Notes under the pieces: generated by a model
What the model saw: only the letters and a program-made list of their open reading frames with translations
Databases searched by the model: none
Told to the model about the DNA's origin: nothing
Position numbers and translations under genes: made by a program
DNA from: Terrimicrobiaceae bacterium
GTDB taxonomy: Bacteria; Verrucomicrobiota; Verrucomicrobiia; Chthoniobacterales; Terrimicrobiaceae
Assembly (NCBI GenBank): GCA_018402345.1
Contig: JAGYIV010000010.1
Location: 1 to 64,000 of the forward strand
Length of the DNA: 64,000 nt
Reading direction: 5' to 3'
Shown here: one piece after another, positions 16,816-27,136 of the stretch
How the letters are laid out: each line of letters opens with the position of its first letter
Position numbering within the stretch: position 1 is the first letter of the stretch

Positions 16816-18420
16816 TCAGGCTTCTTGGGACAGGTGTTGAAGATGCCACTCAAGCAGGGTTGTTCGCTTGGCGGGGGATTGAATGGCTTTCTGGATGACT
16901 TCTGCAGGGCCGAAGACAAAGAGGTTTTGCTTGGCCCGGGTGATGGCGGTGTAGAGGAGTTGGCGTGTGGCGAGCGGGCTGTCGGATTTTTTAGGCAACA
17001 CGACGAGGACATTTTCGTATTCGCTGCCTTGGGAGCGGTGGATGGTGATGGTCCAAGCGGGGCTGTGGTCGGGGAGCTTGGAAATCCCCATGGTTTCGTG
17101 CTTTTCAAAATAGACCTTCAGCTCGTCTCCCCCCGAGTAAACAATGCCGACTTCGCCGTTGCGCAAACCGGTCTCGGGGTCGTTGCGGTTGATGATGATC
17201 GGGCGGTTGAGGATTTTTCGGGAGGGATTTTGTCCGGTGAGGAGTGTGTCGATCTCCGGGAAAACCGCGTCGCTCCCACTGGTCTGAATGCGGTGCGAGG
17301 TGAGGATGCGGACGTTGCTCAGTGCTTGGAGAGCCTCGTCGGGGGTCGGCGCGAAGGCGACAGTCTGCATGGCCTCGAGCACGGCGGGCGGAAGGTTTTT
17401 GAGCAATTGCGTCATGCCGGTCGATTCGCTCCAAAAGAGACCCTGTGGGCAGGCGGAATCTTGATTTTGGGCAAGCAATCGGACGGCGTCCTCGTCCTTG
17501 CGCTCTTCGATGGCGAGGGCGAGCCCGGATATCGCCGGACGGTCGGCGAACCGGCGGGACTTGTTGATATGGACGCGGGAACCGGCAAGTGCCTTGGACT
17601 GGGCGATCTCGGAAAAGACATTGCCGCGCCCGACGCTTTCCAACTGGTTCGGGTCCCCGAGCAGAATGAGGCGAATATCGTCCGGAAGGGCCTCCAGAAG
17701 GGCGTTCCAGAGCATCGTATCGACCATGGAGCACTCGTCCACGATGAGAATCCTGCAGGGCAAACGATGCCCGGCGTGGTGGATGCAAGTGTTCTTGCCG
17801 GGATGGTGCCCGAGCAGCGAATGAATCGTCTTGCTCGAACTGGAGGCCGCTTCGAGCTTGGCGCGCAAGCCATCCCCAAGACCAGCGCAGGCTTCATTCA
17901 CCGCCTCCTTCATGCGGTCCGCCGCCTTGCCTGTGGGGGCGGTGAGTTGGATCGACTTGGGATCAATCCCCCCGTCGATGAGGAGGGCGAGGATGCGGGC
18001 GAGCGTGTAGGTCTTTCCTGTTCCAGGCCCACCCGTGATCACGGTAAGGCGTTTTGCAAGAGCCATGGCGGCGGCATCGCGCTGGCGGCCTTCCTCGGGA
18101 AAATAGGTGGCGAGTTTTTCCGGACTGCAATCCACGGGGGCCTCGGCATTCAATTCCTTGAGGGAGCGGGCAATTTTTTGCTCGGCCTCGAAAAACCAGC
18201 GCGTCTGCAGATAGCGGGCGCCTTCATGCTCGATCAAGACCAGTGGAGAAACCATGTCGCAGTCCGTTGCGCCTGCGGCTTTGCCAAATATTGAAGCAGG
18301 CGCTTCCACCTTGCAGGCGGTGGAGCCTTCCTTGTGCGCGGCGAACAGTTTATCGACGGCCTCGGAGGCGTCTTTGGGCATTCCCCACTTTTCGATCAGC
18401 CATTGGGTTTCCGGTTTCAT
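16816..18420 (-). CDS. recD: RecD, exodeoxyribonuclease V alpha subunit
   Basis: A 534-residue superfamily 1B 5'-3' helicase, the RecD subunit of the RecBCD helicase-nuclease that processes double-strand breaks. Visible motifs are Walker A ITGGPGTGKTYT (about residues 128-139), motif Ia LTAPTGKAADRMKEA, Walker B ILIVDECSMVD, motif III LLGDPNQLESVGRG, and a C-terminal TITIHRSQGSEYENVLVVLP with LLYTAITRAKQNLFVFG. Its length is slightly short of E. coli RecD (608) but complete in motifs. The start overlaps the recB stop as ATGA, so it is translationally coupled. Confidence 0.93.
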   Translation of the reverse strand: MKPETQWLIEKWGMPKDASEAVDKLFAAHKEGSTACKVEAPASIFGKAAGATDCDMVSPLVLIEHEGARYLQTRWFFEAEQKIARSLKELNAEAPVDCSPEKLATYFPEEGRQRDAAAMALAKRLTVITGGPGTGKTYTLARILALLIDGGIDPKSIQLTAPTGKAADRMKEAVNEACAGLGDGLRAKLEAASSSSKTIHSLLGHHPGKNTCIHHAGHRLPCRILIVDECSMVDTMLWNALLEALPDDIRLILLGDPNQLESVGRGNVFSEIAQSKALAGSRVHINKSRRFADRPAISGLALAIEERKDEDAVRLLAQNQDSACPQGLFWSESTGMTQLLKNLPPAVLEAMQTVAFAPTPDEALQALSNVRILTSHRIQTSGSDAVFPEIDTLLTGQNPSRKILNRPIIINRNDPETGLRNGEVGIVYSGGDELKVYFEKHETMGISKLPDHSPAWTITIHRSQGSEYENVLVVLPKKSDSPLATRQLLYTAITRAKQNLFVFGPAEVIQKAIQSPAKRTTLLEWHLQHLSQEA

Positions 18421-21400
18421 GGTTTTGAAGGGGTTAAAAGTTCGCCAAGACCATCAAGAAGAGCGGTGGTTGGGTTGATGTGAAGAACGCTGTTGGGCGT
18501 GCCGCTTTGGACTCCCCGCAAATAAACGAGCCAGGCTCCGCGAAGATCGGCCTGCAGACCGAGGTAGCGGCGCAAAGCGACAAGATAGAGGTGGGTTTGG
18601 AGCCAATAGTGGCTGGCTCGGGCGGCCTTGCGAAGGGATTCCTGGTCATAGGCGGCAAGCTGATTGGTCTTCCAATCGATGACTCCGTATGCGGAGCCAT
18701 GGACAGCAATCTTGTCGATGAAGCCCTGCAGGAAGCCCTCCATGGCATCCGAGCCAAGCGACTCGAGGCTGTCGGCGTATTCTCCGTCGCCATGATCGCG
18801 AAAAACCTTCGCTATTTTTGACACACTGAATCTCTCCGCGGCGGGAAGGTGGAACTGCCACTCGGAGGTCTTGGGCGTGCGACTGGCCTCTGCAACGGAG
18901 CAATCCATCCCAGGCAGGAGGGCCTCGCGAAGATGACCAGAGCATATCGGCCGTGGCGGGGGTGTTGTGCTCGTAACCCTTCCCGAGGGAGTAACCCGAG
19001 AAATGTCTTTCGAGAATGCCGGCATCCGGCACGGAGGCGAAATCCCATGCCTCCAAAAAGTCGTGGACCGCCGTGCCCAGTGCCGCGCCACCGCGCAGGG
19101 CAGCGAAGCGGTTTGGTGTGGAGCGCGACGGGTCGGACACCGCGGACTCCTCCCCCGAAGGCTTGGACGCATCGCCCTTCGCATTTTTCTCGCGGGTGAG
19201 CTGGGAGAACGATGTGACGCGCCAGACGATCGGATTGATCTTCGGAGTTTCGATAAAACTGAAATCGATGGCTTCATCATCCTCGGGCTCGAAAACAGCC
19301 CCGGCAGGATCAGGAGCAGAATGATGGGAAATGACACCGGCCGCGTCCGGCAATGCAGCAAGACATGCCAGGCCTTGGATATGGCGGTTGCCCCGTCCTC
19401 CTCCCTCGGCGGATGTTTTCCATCCTTCAAAATCAGGAAAATCATCTGTCCGCAGAATCCAATCCAGCGCCGAAGCTTTCGGGCGGTTTCTCCCACCGCA
19501 GATCTCGCCGCCGTAAATCCAGGCTTTCACCTTGGCGCGGGTGACAGCGACATAAGCGAGGCGCAGGCGGTCCTCCAAATCGGCGCGGGCGATAGACAAG
19601 GTTGTTGCGGGATCGGCCAATGCCATGTCAGCAAGCATTGGAATATCAAGAGCCCTGTTCAGCTTTTGGATTCCCTTGGGTTCACTGGCATCCCAAAGAA
19701 ACGGACAAAAGACCAAATTGTATTCGAGCCCCTTCGAGGAATGCACTGTCACGACCTTCACGGCTTCCTCATCGCTTTCGAGCCGGAGCTGTCGCTCCTC
19801 GAGATCTGCGCGGTTTTTAGCGCGTTGTATTTCCTGCGCCAGCCACCGAATGGTCTCGTTGGGCTTGCCGCCGGATTCCGCCGCGAAGCCGGACAGAACC
19901 TCCGTAATGTGTCGAAGGTTCGTGATGCGGCGCTCTCCTTGATCGTTTGACGCGAGCCTCCGGGTGATCGACTCGTCGACATCAATTTTTGCCAAAAGGA
20001 ACACCAGTCCGCGGGTCTGCCAATACCCCTCCCAAGCGATAAATTGATTGCGCACGCGCTCCTGCTCGACCGAATCAGAATTGAGCGATACAAGGTCCGC
20101 CGAAGTTCGCCCCAGCAACCGGGTGCTCAGCGCCGCCTGTCGCAAGAGGGATTTCCTCGGTTCATTGACCGCGCGGAGAATGGCAAGGACTTCAGCGGCT
20201 TCGTCGGTGGCCATGATGTCCTGTCCACCGGCTTGAATTGCGGGCACCCCTCGCTCCCGCAAGGCGCGACAAATCGCTTCCGCCTGCTGGTGCTTGGAAA
20301 CAAGCACAGCGAAATCCGACGGCACCACTTTCTTGGCATTGTCCTTCGAGACAATCACCGCGCTGGAATTCAGAATCCGGACGATCTCGCTGGCAACCGC
20401 CCCGGAGATGCGGGAGAGGCGCTTTGTTTTGTCGGAGTATTCGCTGCCGCCATCCGGCGCGATCCACGCCTCCAATCGAACATCTTGATCCTCGCTTGGA
20501 ATTTGAAGCTTGGCATCGGAGATTGCCGAATCGGCAGGAGTGAACTCCAGACCGTCCTTCAAAAGGGAATGCGGTCGGCGGAAGAGGGCGTTCACAGCAA
20601 CAACGAGCCTCTCGGGCGCACGGTAGGTTTTTGTGAGATTGAACACACGGTCCGTTCCATCATCGGCCCCTTGCGCGACCGCACGGTTTCTTGCCTGGAG
20701 GTAGGTGTTCACATCGGCCCCGCGAAACGCATAGATCGCCTGCTTGGGGTCGCCGATGAGCACCAGATAGCGGCTGGGCGAACTAAGAAATACCCTCTCG
20801 AAGATTTCAAGTTGCCGCGCGTCGGTATCCTGCGACTCATCGATCAGGGCAACCTTGTATCGCGAGCGGATTTTCTCCGCCAACACAGGCCCGTGATCCG
20901 CACTGCAAAGCGCCTTGTGGAGAGTGTCGATGAGGCCGTCGTAGGTGATCTGGCGGTTGGCTTTCAGCGTTCGATCGAGAAGGTCCTTGATTCGAGCAGA
21001 GGACTCGTTCAGCCAGGCCCAGCCTGCTTGGGCGAGAGACTCGGCGATCTCTTTGCATAGGGCGACGGCTTGACTGGTTGCAGCTTGGGCTTTGAGTATT
21101 TTGCCTTGCTTTTTGCTGCCGCTGATCCAGTCCGGAGCCTTGCTGAGAAGCATGCATGTCGAGAGGAAGGAACCATCATTGCGAACTGATGACTCACGCA
21201 AACTCTCGATGAGATTTAACGCCGCCGTCTTGCCAGGAGCATCTTTTGTGGGGTCGGGATTTTGTTCAAAAACCGCCTTCAACTCGTCACAAACTTCATT
21301 CGTGAACTGAACCGGATAACCTCCCAAGGAATTCAATAGATTTGAAAACGGAATCGGCGTGGGAACCGGCTGAAAGCTATCCAAAGGCAATGAAAGCTTC

Positions 21401-21966
21401 AGAAAATTGCGGTTCTCGTCCGGCGTGATTTTAGCGGCATGAAGAACAGCTGCGGCCAACGGATCGGACGCAATTTTTTCCAGCCACAAATCATAGACTG
21501 CCTGATCAATCAACTCATCGGCATTCGGGATGAGTTCCGGCATCGAGGGAAGTCCGCAAAGCGGACCTTCGGTCTGGAGAATCGATTGGCAGAACGAGTG
21601 GATGGTTGAGACATTCAGGAGGTCCGCATCGCGGAGGGCCTGCCGGATACGGCCGCGATTGTTGGCGAAATCGAGGGTGGCATCAGTGCGCAAGCGGTGG
21701 ATTCCCTCGGCCTTTGTGGCCTCGTCTGAAACCGGATCCGCATCGAGTTGCTCGAGGACTTTGCGCGTGCGCTCGGCGAGTTCACCTGCGGCGTCGTTGG
21801 TAAAGGTGACCAGCAGGATTTCTCGAATGCTCGAGACGGTTCCGTCCAAAATCATTCGGGCCGCCAAGTGGCTGATCGAATAGGTTTTTCCTGTTCCAGC
21901 ACTGGCTTCGATCACGGAAAGCCCGCTGTGGATTTTCGAACTAATGAAATCAAATTCCGGCATCAT
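18417..21966 (-). pseudogene. recB: RecB, helicase-nuclease subunit, one frameshift in the 3' third
   Basis: RecB is the 3'-5' helicase and nuclease of RecBCD. The long upstream frame shows Walker A ASAGTGKTYSISHLAA (residues 21-28 for the A box), ILLVTFTNDAAGELAER, Walker B VALIDESQDTD, LVLIGDPKQAIYAFRGADV, and VVTVHSSKGLEYNLVFCPF. The frame is lost near 18939-18943 and continues in a second frame with HLREALLPGMDCSV up to the nuclease motif YGVIDWKTNQLAAY (Asp and Lys of the RecB nuclease) and the stop at 18417. Gene order and coupling on both sides are intact, so a sequencing error is quite possible. If real, the product lacks its nuclease domain. The start ATG-ATG at 21966 follows GGGGAGG and overlaps the recC stop. 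Confidence 0.85.
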
Positions 21967-24900
21967 TAAAATCCTCCCCAAGTTTTAAGCGGTTGCGCGA
22001 TGGAGTCCTTCCAGACAATCCAATCGTCGATCTCGTCAAATGGCATGCGATCACGCCAAGCGAGGCGGGATGTTTCCTTCCGGCCCTCGCCACCCCCGTG
22101 CCCCATGTCCTCCCTGTCCCATTCAGCGGCGGCTCTCTCGACGCCATCAATGAGTTTGGTGGATGTGATCGGCGCATAGCCAAGCGGGCGGCACTGGCCT
22201 TGCAAGAATCCCTCCACGAGCATTTTCAAGTGTTCGAGCGCCTCTTCGGGAGGAATTGACTTTTTCTGGTCAGGGGCGGCGGAAGTCAGCTCATCGTAGA
22301 TCAGTGTGGGCAACTCCCGCCCTGAAGCGGAAGCGAGGTTTGCCATGATCCATGGCCCGAGAAAATCCTTGGCGTCGTCGATCTTTCCAGCCCGGTAAGC
22401 GACGAGGGCATCGGCGCGGGCATTTAACAATGCGGATCCAGTGACTTTGCGCAGCAGTCCGTGAATCTCCAAGGAAACCTCCAGCTCAAGATGGCCGCCT
22501 TTCTCATTCACAACCAGCGTGGCAATCGACTCGACTACCGACCTAGTCGATTCCCAGGTTTTCTCGCCCAACGAGTCTGGCGGCAGGTCTCGATCGGCGC
22601 GGAGCTTGGCTTTGAGAAAGTCCATCTTGCCAGCGCCCTCAATCCGCTCGTGCATCATGGCATCCTTGATTTTCCACGAGCCAAGGGAATCGACGGCGAG
22701 CACTGCGCGATCCAACACCTTGTCATCGCTCTCCTCGAATGGAATGGCGATGCCTTGGGCCTTCAAGAACCCCTTGGCGGGATCCTTCCAAAAGGCCACG
22801 AGGCTTTGCACTGGGATCTCGTCTGAAATCGAAGGCGGCAACCCGACCTCCCCGGTCCATAGCGGCGACTTGGTTTTATCCGAACAGTGGATTTTTTCCG
22901 CGAGGCCGGCTGCGGCTTGGCCCAATGGTTTTTTCAGCGTGTTGCCGCTGTTGAAATACTTTTTGGAAAACGGCTGGAGCGGGTGCTCAAGCACGAGGGT
23001 CTTGCGTTCCACGCCGAGGTTCTGTGCGGCAAGGAGGAGTTCGTCCACGCAGGTGGAGAAGGGTTGGCTTTTATTGGTGCGAATGTTTTGCGTCGAGGCC
23101 GTGATGATGAGGCGCTCGGCAGGCGCGAGCACCGCATCGAGGAACATTTGACGGTCGTCCACACGCGCGTTGCGGTCCCAGATTTTGGGTTGGGCGTAGA
23201 GCAGGTCCCAGGAGGGGGTTGTTGTGCGGGACGGGAAATTGTCGTTCTGCATGCCGACCAAGGCGAGCACGCGGCATGGGGTGTTGTGGAGTTGCTTGAG
23301 GCGGCCGAATGCCGTGGCTCCGGAGATCGGCGCGCGTCGATTGGCTTCGGAGGTCTCGGACTCCAACCAATCGAGGATCACAGCAACATCGACGGACGAC
23401 GTGACAGCCAAGCGGGAAAGGAATCGGAGGATTTTGTCAGCCTCGCCCATGCGGCCATCCTCACCGGCGAGCAAAGCCGCGGCTGCCTTCCTGAGCCGAT
23501 CCGCCCATTGGCATGGGGGCGCAGGGGTTTGCCAATCGATTAGCGTGGAGCGGAGATCGGCGAGCCATTGGAGAAATGTTTCCAACTCCGAAAAATTCGA
23601 GCCCATGCTGTCCATGACAGGGAGCTGAAATCGCCCCTCGGCCGACCGCTCCGGCTCCCGGGGTCCGAAAAACTCGCCAGCCACAAGGCGGTTCAGCGAG
23701 AATCCCCAGTCACCTGGTCTCTCATCGCCACTCGCGAATCCTTGAGTGATTCCGCTATCGCGGAATTTGTCGGCGAGGAATTCCATTTTCTCCTCATCCT
23801 CCCCCACCCCGAGCGCCTCACGCACGGCACGAAGCCTCATGAGGTCGAGCACCTCGCTGGCGCATCCGCGCCGGCCACGGGCCAACTCGAGGATTGCCAG
23901 AAGTCCCTCCAGAACTTCGTCGCCTTCGCTTGCAGGAAATTCCATGAGGCGCACCGGCAGCGGGTTTTCCTTGGTGTAAAAGACAGCCGGCACCAAGGGG
24001 GCGTAGTCCTCCAACGAGGGAACAGCAATCAACACTTCCTCAGCCTTGAGATCCTTGATCTCGGCAAAGGCACGCAGCAACTCGTCGCGCAGCGCCTCCA
24101 ACTCGCGCCGCGGCCCGTAGCAGGCGTGGATGCGCAGACTGGAATCCGCCTTGGCACCACCCAGCTTTTCATAAGGGCTGTTCGCTCGAACTCCATCCTG
24201 GATGCGCTTCAACAGCGTGTCAGAGGGCGATGCCGCCACCAAATCGAGAGGATCAGGCCAATTCTCGTATTGGTCTCCATTCTCACCGATCAAAACAAAG
24301 GTCCCCACGGCATGCCGCGCCATCGAGACAAGCAACGGATTGTTTTGCACCACGGCACCAAGTTCGAAGTTCTCGGGATCCGACGAGGAATCCGGCAAGG
24401 CGAGGTTCCCGGTCTGGGTTCGCTTCCGGATATCAGCCAAGTAGCCAAGGCAGGGAAGAACCACATGAACGGAGACACCCGCTCCGCCCGCGGAGAGAAT
24501 CGCGAGCGTTTTCATCAACAGGGGATCCAACGACCCGCTGCCGATCACCGTGATCTTTGGAAACGCCGAGCACAACTTTTCGGGGATCTCGGCCTCTTGA
24601 AGGCGCGAGGGAATCAACCCGGCATCGCGATCAATCGACTCAAAAAGCGAGCGCCAGAGGCGGCGTTGCCACTTTTCCTCTACTGAAGCAGCCTTGCAAA
24701 ACTCCCCTCCCCTCGCCCACGCCTCCAGCATCTCGGGACGGAAGTGCGCGTATTGATCAATCCGATCGGCCACCGCACGCGCCATGGCAAAGCGGTCGCG
24801 GGGACTCGCTCCAAGGGGCATCAGCGGCACAAGCGTCGAATCCCCGGCCATTCCCTCGAGGATTTCCCACTCCAACCGGCCCTTGGTCCAATCCTCAGCC

Positions 24901-25130
24901 TTCTCGATTCCGGCCTCCCGGAACACCTCCACCACAAAATCCTGGGGCATCGAGAACTCAAACCCCATGCAAACCCCGAACCGTCGCGTAATTTGAATCT
25001 GCAACCAATCGCGAAAATACACCGAAGGCACCACGAGACGGCGTGTTTCCAACACACCACAGGAATTCGGCAGTGCGGTCACGAGACCTTCGAAGAGCGA
25101 TGTTTGGTTTGTGTATGGGATTACTTTCAT
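21966..25130 (-). CDS. recC: RecC, exodeoxyribonuclease V gamma subunit
   Basis: About 1054 residues, the usual RecC length (E. coli 1122). RecC recognises Chi and splits the duplex inside RecBCD. Conserved features are FVVPSVYFRDWLQIQ-like N-terminus (here LVVPSVYFRDWLQIQITRRF), LRIHACYGPRRELEALRDEL (a family landmark), FPASEGDEVLEGLLAILEL, and the central CRVLALVGMQNDNFPSRTT preceding the YAQPKIWDRNARVDDRQMFL segment. The start MKVIPYTNQ at 25130 is preferred over an upstream in-frame ATG at 25172. It leads the tightly overlapping recC-recB-recD order and lies about 95 bases after the small gene ending at 25227. Confidence 0.92.
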   Translation of the reverse strand: MKVIPYTNQTSLFEGLVTALPNSCGVLETRRLVVPSVYFRDWLQIQITRRFGVCMGFEFSMPQDFVVEVFREAGIEKAEDWTKGRLEWEILEGMAGDSTLVPLMPLGASPRDRFAMARAVADRIDQYAHFRPEMLEAWARGGEFCKAASVEEKWQRRLWRSLFESIDRDAGLIPSRLQEAEIPEKLCSAFPKITVIGSGSLDPLLMKTLAILSAGGAGVSVHVVLPCLGYLADIRKRTQTGNLALPDSSSDPENFELGAVVQNNPLLVSMARHAVGTFVLIGENGDQYENWPDPLDLVAASPSDTLLKRIQDGVRANSPYEKLGGAKADSSLRIHACYGPRRELEALRDELLRAFAEIKDLKAEEVLIAVPSLEDYAPLVPAVFYTKENPLPVRLMEFPASEGDEVLEGLLAILELARGRRGCASEVLDLMRLRAVREALGVGEDEEKMEFLADKFRDSGITQGFASGDERPGDWGFSLNRLVAGEFFGPREPERSAEGRFQLPVMDSMGSNFSELETFLQWLADLRSTLIDWQTPAPPCQWADRLRKAAAALLAGEDGRMGEADKILRFLSRLAVTSSVDVAVILDWLESETSEANRRAPISGATAFGRLKQLHNTPCRVLALVGMQNDNFPSRTTTPSWDLLYAQPKIWDRNARVDDRQMFLDAVLAPAERLIITASTQNIRTNKSQPFSTCVDELLLAAQNLGVERKTLVLEHPLQPFSKKYFNSGNTLKKPLGQAAAGLAEKIHCSDKTKSPLWTGEVGLPPSISDEIPVQSLVAFWKDPAKGFLKAQGIAIPFEESDDKVLDRAVLAVDSLGSWKIKDAMMHERIEGAGKMDFLKAKLRADRDLPPDSLGEKTWESTRSVVESIATLVVNEKGGHLELEVSLEIHGLLRKVTGSALLNARADALVAYRAGKIDDAKDFLGPWIMANLASASGRELPTLIYDELTSAAPDQKKSIPPEEALEHLKMLVEGFLQGQCRPLGYAPITSTKLIDGVERAAAEWDREDMGHGGGEGRKETSRLAWRDRMPFDEIDDWIVWKDSIAQPLKTWGGF

Positions 25131-25226
25131 TGGGCAATGAGGGCGGCGAATTGACTTCTGGGATTCTTTCACTCACACGGTCGCAATATCTGCAACAGGC
25201 GATTTTTTCGCCGCGCGACACGGTCT

Positions 25227-25580
25227 CTACGGTGGTGGGCGTCGGGTCCAGAGGGGTGGATTTTTTGTGATTCTTTCAAGGGTGGAAATGAACTCTGTGA
25301 GGTAGCGGCGGTATTCCGGGCAAGGGTTTCCCTTCGCCCACCTGGCGGTGCTTTCAGTGAGCCAGTCCATTCCTTGTTTCCTGAGGGGATAGATGCGGAT
25401 TTCCCAATTGTCGATGAGGATGAACGGGTAATCGACCGCGAGAAATTCCGGTGGCGGGAGCTGCGGCAACTTCGGCAGCTTCGTGCGCCCGTAGTGCACA
25501 TGGCCTCCGGGGCTCACCATTTCCGGCTTGATCTTGTGGCGGTCGCAGACATTCCTGACATGGGCTCGCCATTTGCTCAT
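25227..25580 (-). CDS. Unrecognised 117-residue protein in the MoxR-VWA operon
   Basis: A basic, soluble protein (MSKWRAHVRNVCDRHKIKPE start, central PEFLAVDYPFILIDNWEIRI, Pro-rich end). I do not recognise the family. Its start overlaps the stop of the zincin-VWA gene as ATGA and recC follows on the same strand, so it is part of the same transcript. Its retention between these genes argues for a role with them. Confidence 0.6.
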   Translation of the reverse strand: MSKWRAHVRNVCDRHKIKPEMVSPGGHVHYGRTKLPKLPQLPPPEFLAVDYPFILIDNWEIRIYPLRKQGMDWLTESTARWAKGNPCPEYRRYLTEFISTLERITKNPPLWTRRPPP

Positions 25581-27112
25581 GGCGCGGCGTCGAGCAACGT
25601 CTTCCGCAGAACGGCGGCGAGCGATTTAGCCATGGCTGACACATCGGGCACGGCTACGGCTTCGGGAAAAAGCGAGACCATGCCCTCCGTGTCACGCCCG
25701 ATTCCGATGCCGCAAAGCGGGATTTTTGCCGCTTGGAATCTCTGGATGCACGATTTCGAGGCCGCCATGTTGTCGGGCTCACCGTCCCCCACGACCAGAA
25801 CGATCGGGTTCGAAAACTGGCCTAGCTCGGCGCTCGCTTGAATTCCCGCCAGCGCTTTGTCCATGGCGGTGGAACCTCCGCACGCCCTCCTGAGACCATC
25901 GATTCTGGAGCGGCGCACATCGGAATCCCCCTGACCGTGGGGAGCGATGATCTGGCGGGCCCTTGATTCAAATGTCCACAGTGCCATGGGCAGTCCCGAT
26001 CGAAGACAAACCTCCGAAAGCAACACAGTCGCATCGTAGGCCGCATCGAATTTCGATCCGTTCATCGACGAGGAACAGTCCAACGCAAGGACAACAAGCG
26101 GATCGAAGCGGCTATTAAGGAGCTTGCGCTCCCAGACCCTGTCGCCGAGGCGCGGGTCGGCCTCCGCCTGCATGGCAGCCCGCAAGTCGATGCGGTCGCC
26201 TTGACTCCTGCCTTTGACTGTTTTGTGACGCTTGGTCGTCTCGAACAATCTCATGATTTCCTCCGCCAATGGATCTACAAGACTGGAAAGCGCGCGGGCG
26301 CGCTCGAGATAGGTGCGAGTCAACACACCGCCAGCGCTCCGAGGGGATCCAACCGCACCTCCGGCCCGCCGGCGGCTTCGAATCGCGTTGTTTCGGGGGC
26401 CCGCACCCTCGCCGCTCCCGGCGGAGCCTGTGTGGCGCGACAGCCCGGCACATTCGTCCAACGCCACCAACCGCTCCCACACTGGTCGGATATCACGCTC
26501 GAACATTCCCAACATGCGTTGCTGGGCCTTCAACGTTTCGATCGCCACGCGGCGACCGCTTGCCGCTGCGGGGTGGCATGCCGTCTGCGCTAAGACGGCG
26601 GCGCGCGTCTCGCGAAGGGCGTCCTTCACAGCCGTGGCGGGCCCCTCCTCGGGAAAACGGCCGCAATGCCCCCACTCCATGAGACCGCGTAGAAACTGAA
26701 TCTGCAGACTCCTGCTCCATGGAGCTCCTGCCGACTCGCGGAAGATCAGGTCGTTCGTGGTTGCAAGCCATGGGCCGCAGCCTGGAAACACAGAGGCCAG
26801 CCATGACTCGATCCTGAAATCCTCAAGCACGTTCAGCAAATCCTTGTAGAGGTGATGGCGCTCGGGCGCCATAAGATGCTGAATGCGAGTGATCGCGCAG
26901 TGGGCGCACTCGTGCATCAGCACGGCTCGGCACACATCCGCCGCTTTCTCCCCAAGATACTCGGGCGCGACCGTGATCACGCGCTCCCGCCAATTCCAAC
27001 TCCAGCAACTCCCGGCATCCCCCTCAAGCACGCTCACCTCCTCCCCAGTCACCTGGGTGGCGAGGGACTGGAGTTCACGAAGAAGAAAACTGCGATGGTG
27101 TGATGGAATCAT
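25577..27112 (-). CDS. Zincin-like plus VWA domain protein (CobT/DUF2201-like)
   Basis: A 511-residue protein with two parts. The N-terminal part has a metallopeptidase-like HExxH motif, VLMHECAHCAI (residues 64-74), and LNVLEDFRIESWL (about 93-105), where the Glu-Asp pair after the helix is the expected third zinc ligand. The C-terminal part is a von Willebrand A domain with a MIDAS motif LALDCSSSMNGSK (about 342-354), followed by GGSTAMDKAL and IVLVVGDGEPDN. This resembles the VWA partners of MoxR/CobS-type AAA+ ATPases, in which the ATPase remodels a target brought by the VWA protein. It directly follows such an ATPase with 24 bases between them. The protease activity is inferred from motif only. 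Confidence 0.75.
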   Translation of the reverse strand: MIPSHHRSFLLRELQSLATQVTGEEVSVLEGDAGSCWSWNWRERVITVAPEYLGEKAADVCRAVLMHECAHCAITRIQHLMAPERHHLYKDLLNVLEDFRIESWLASVFPGCGPWLATTNDLIFRESAGAPWSRSLQIQFLRGLMEWGHCGRFPEEGPATAVKDALRETRAAVLAQTACHPAAASGRRVAIETLKAQQRMLGMFERDIRPVWERLVALDECAGLSRHTGSAGSGEGAGPRNNAIRSRRRAGGAVGSPRSAGGVLTRTYLERARALSSLVDPLAEEIMRLFETTKRHKTVKGRSQGDRIDLRAAMQAEADPRLGDRVWERKLLNSRFDPLVVLALDCSSSMNGSKFDAAYDATVLLSEVCLRSGLPMALWTFESRARQIIAPHGQGDSDVRRSRIDGLRRACGGSTAMDKALAGIQASAELGQFSNPIVLVVGDGEPDNMAASKSCIQRFQAAKIPLCGIGIGRDTEGMVSLFPEAVAVPDVSAMAKSLAAVLRKTLLDAAP

Positions 27113-27136
27113 CTTTTTGGTGACTGCGGAATGCCC

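Noticed and set aside
16708-18294. Open frame of 528 codons on the plus strand
   Set aside because: It is antisense to recD, which carries all helicase motifs.
18417-25130. AddAB-type system instead of RecBCD
   Set aside because: Three separate subunits in recC-recB-recD order are present, and recD has a clear SF1B helicase core.
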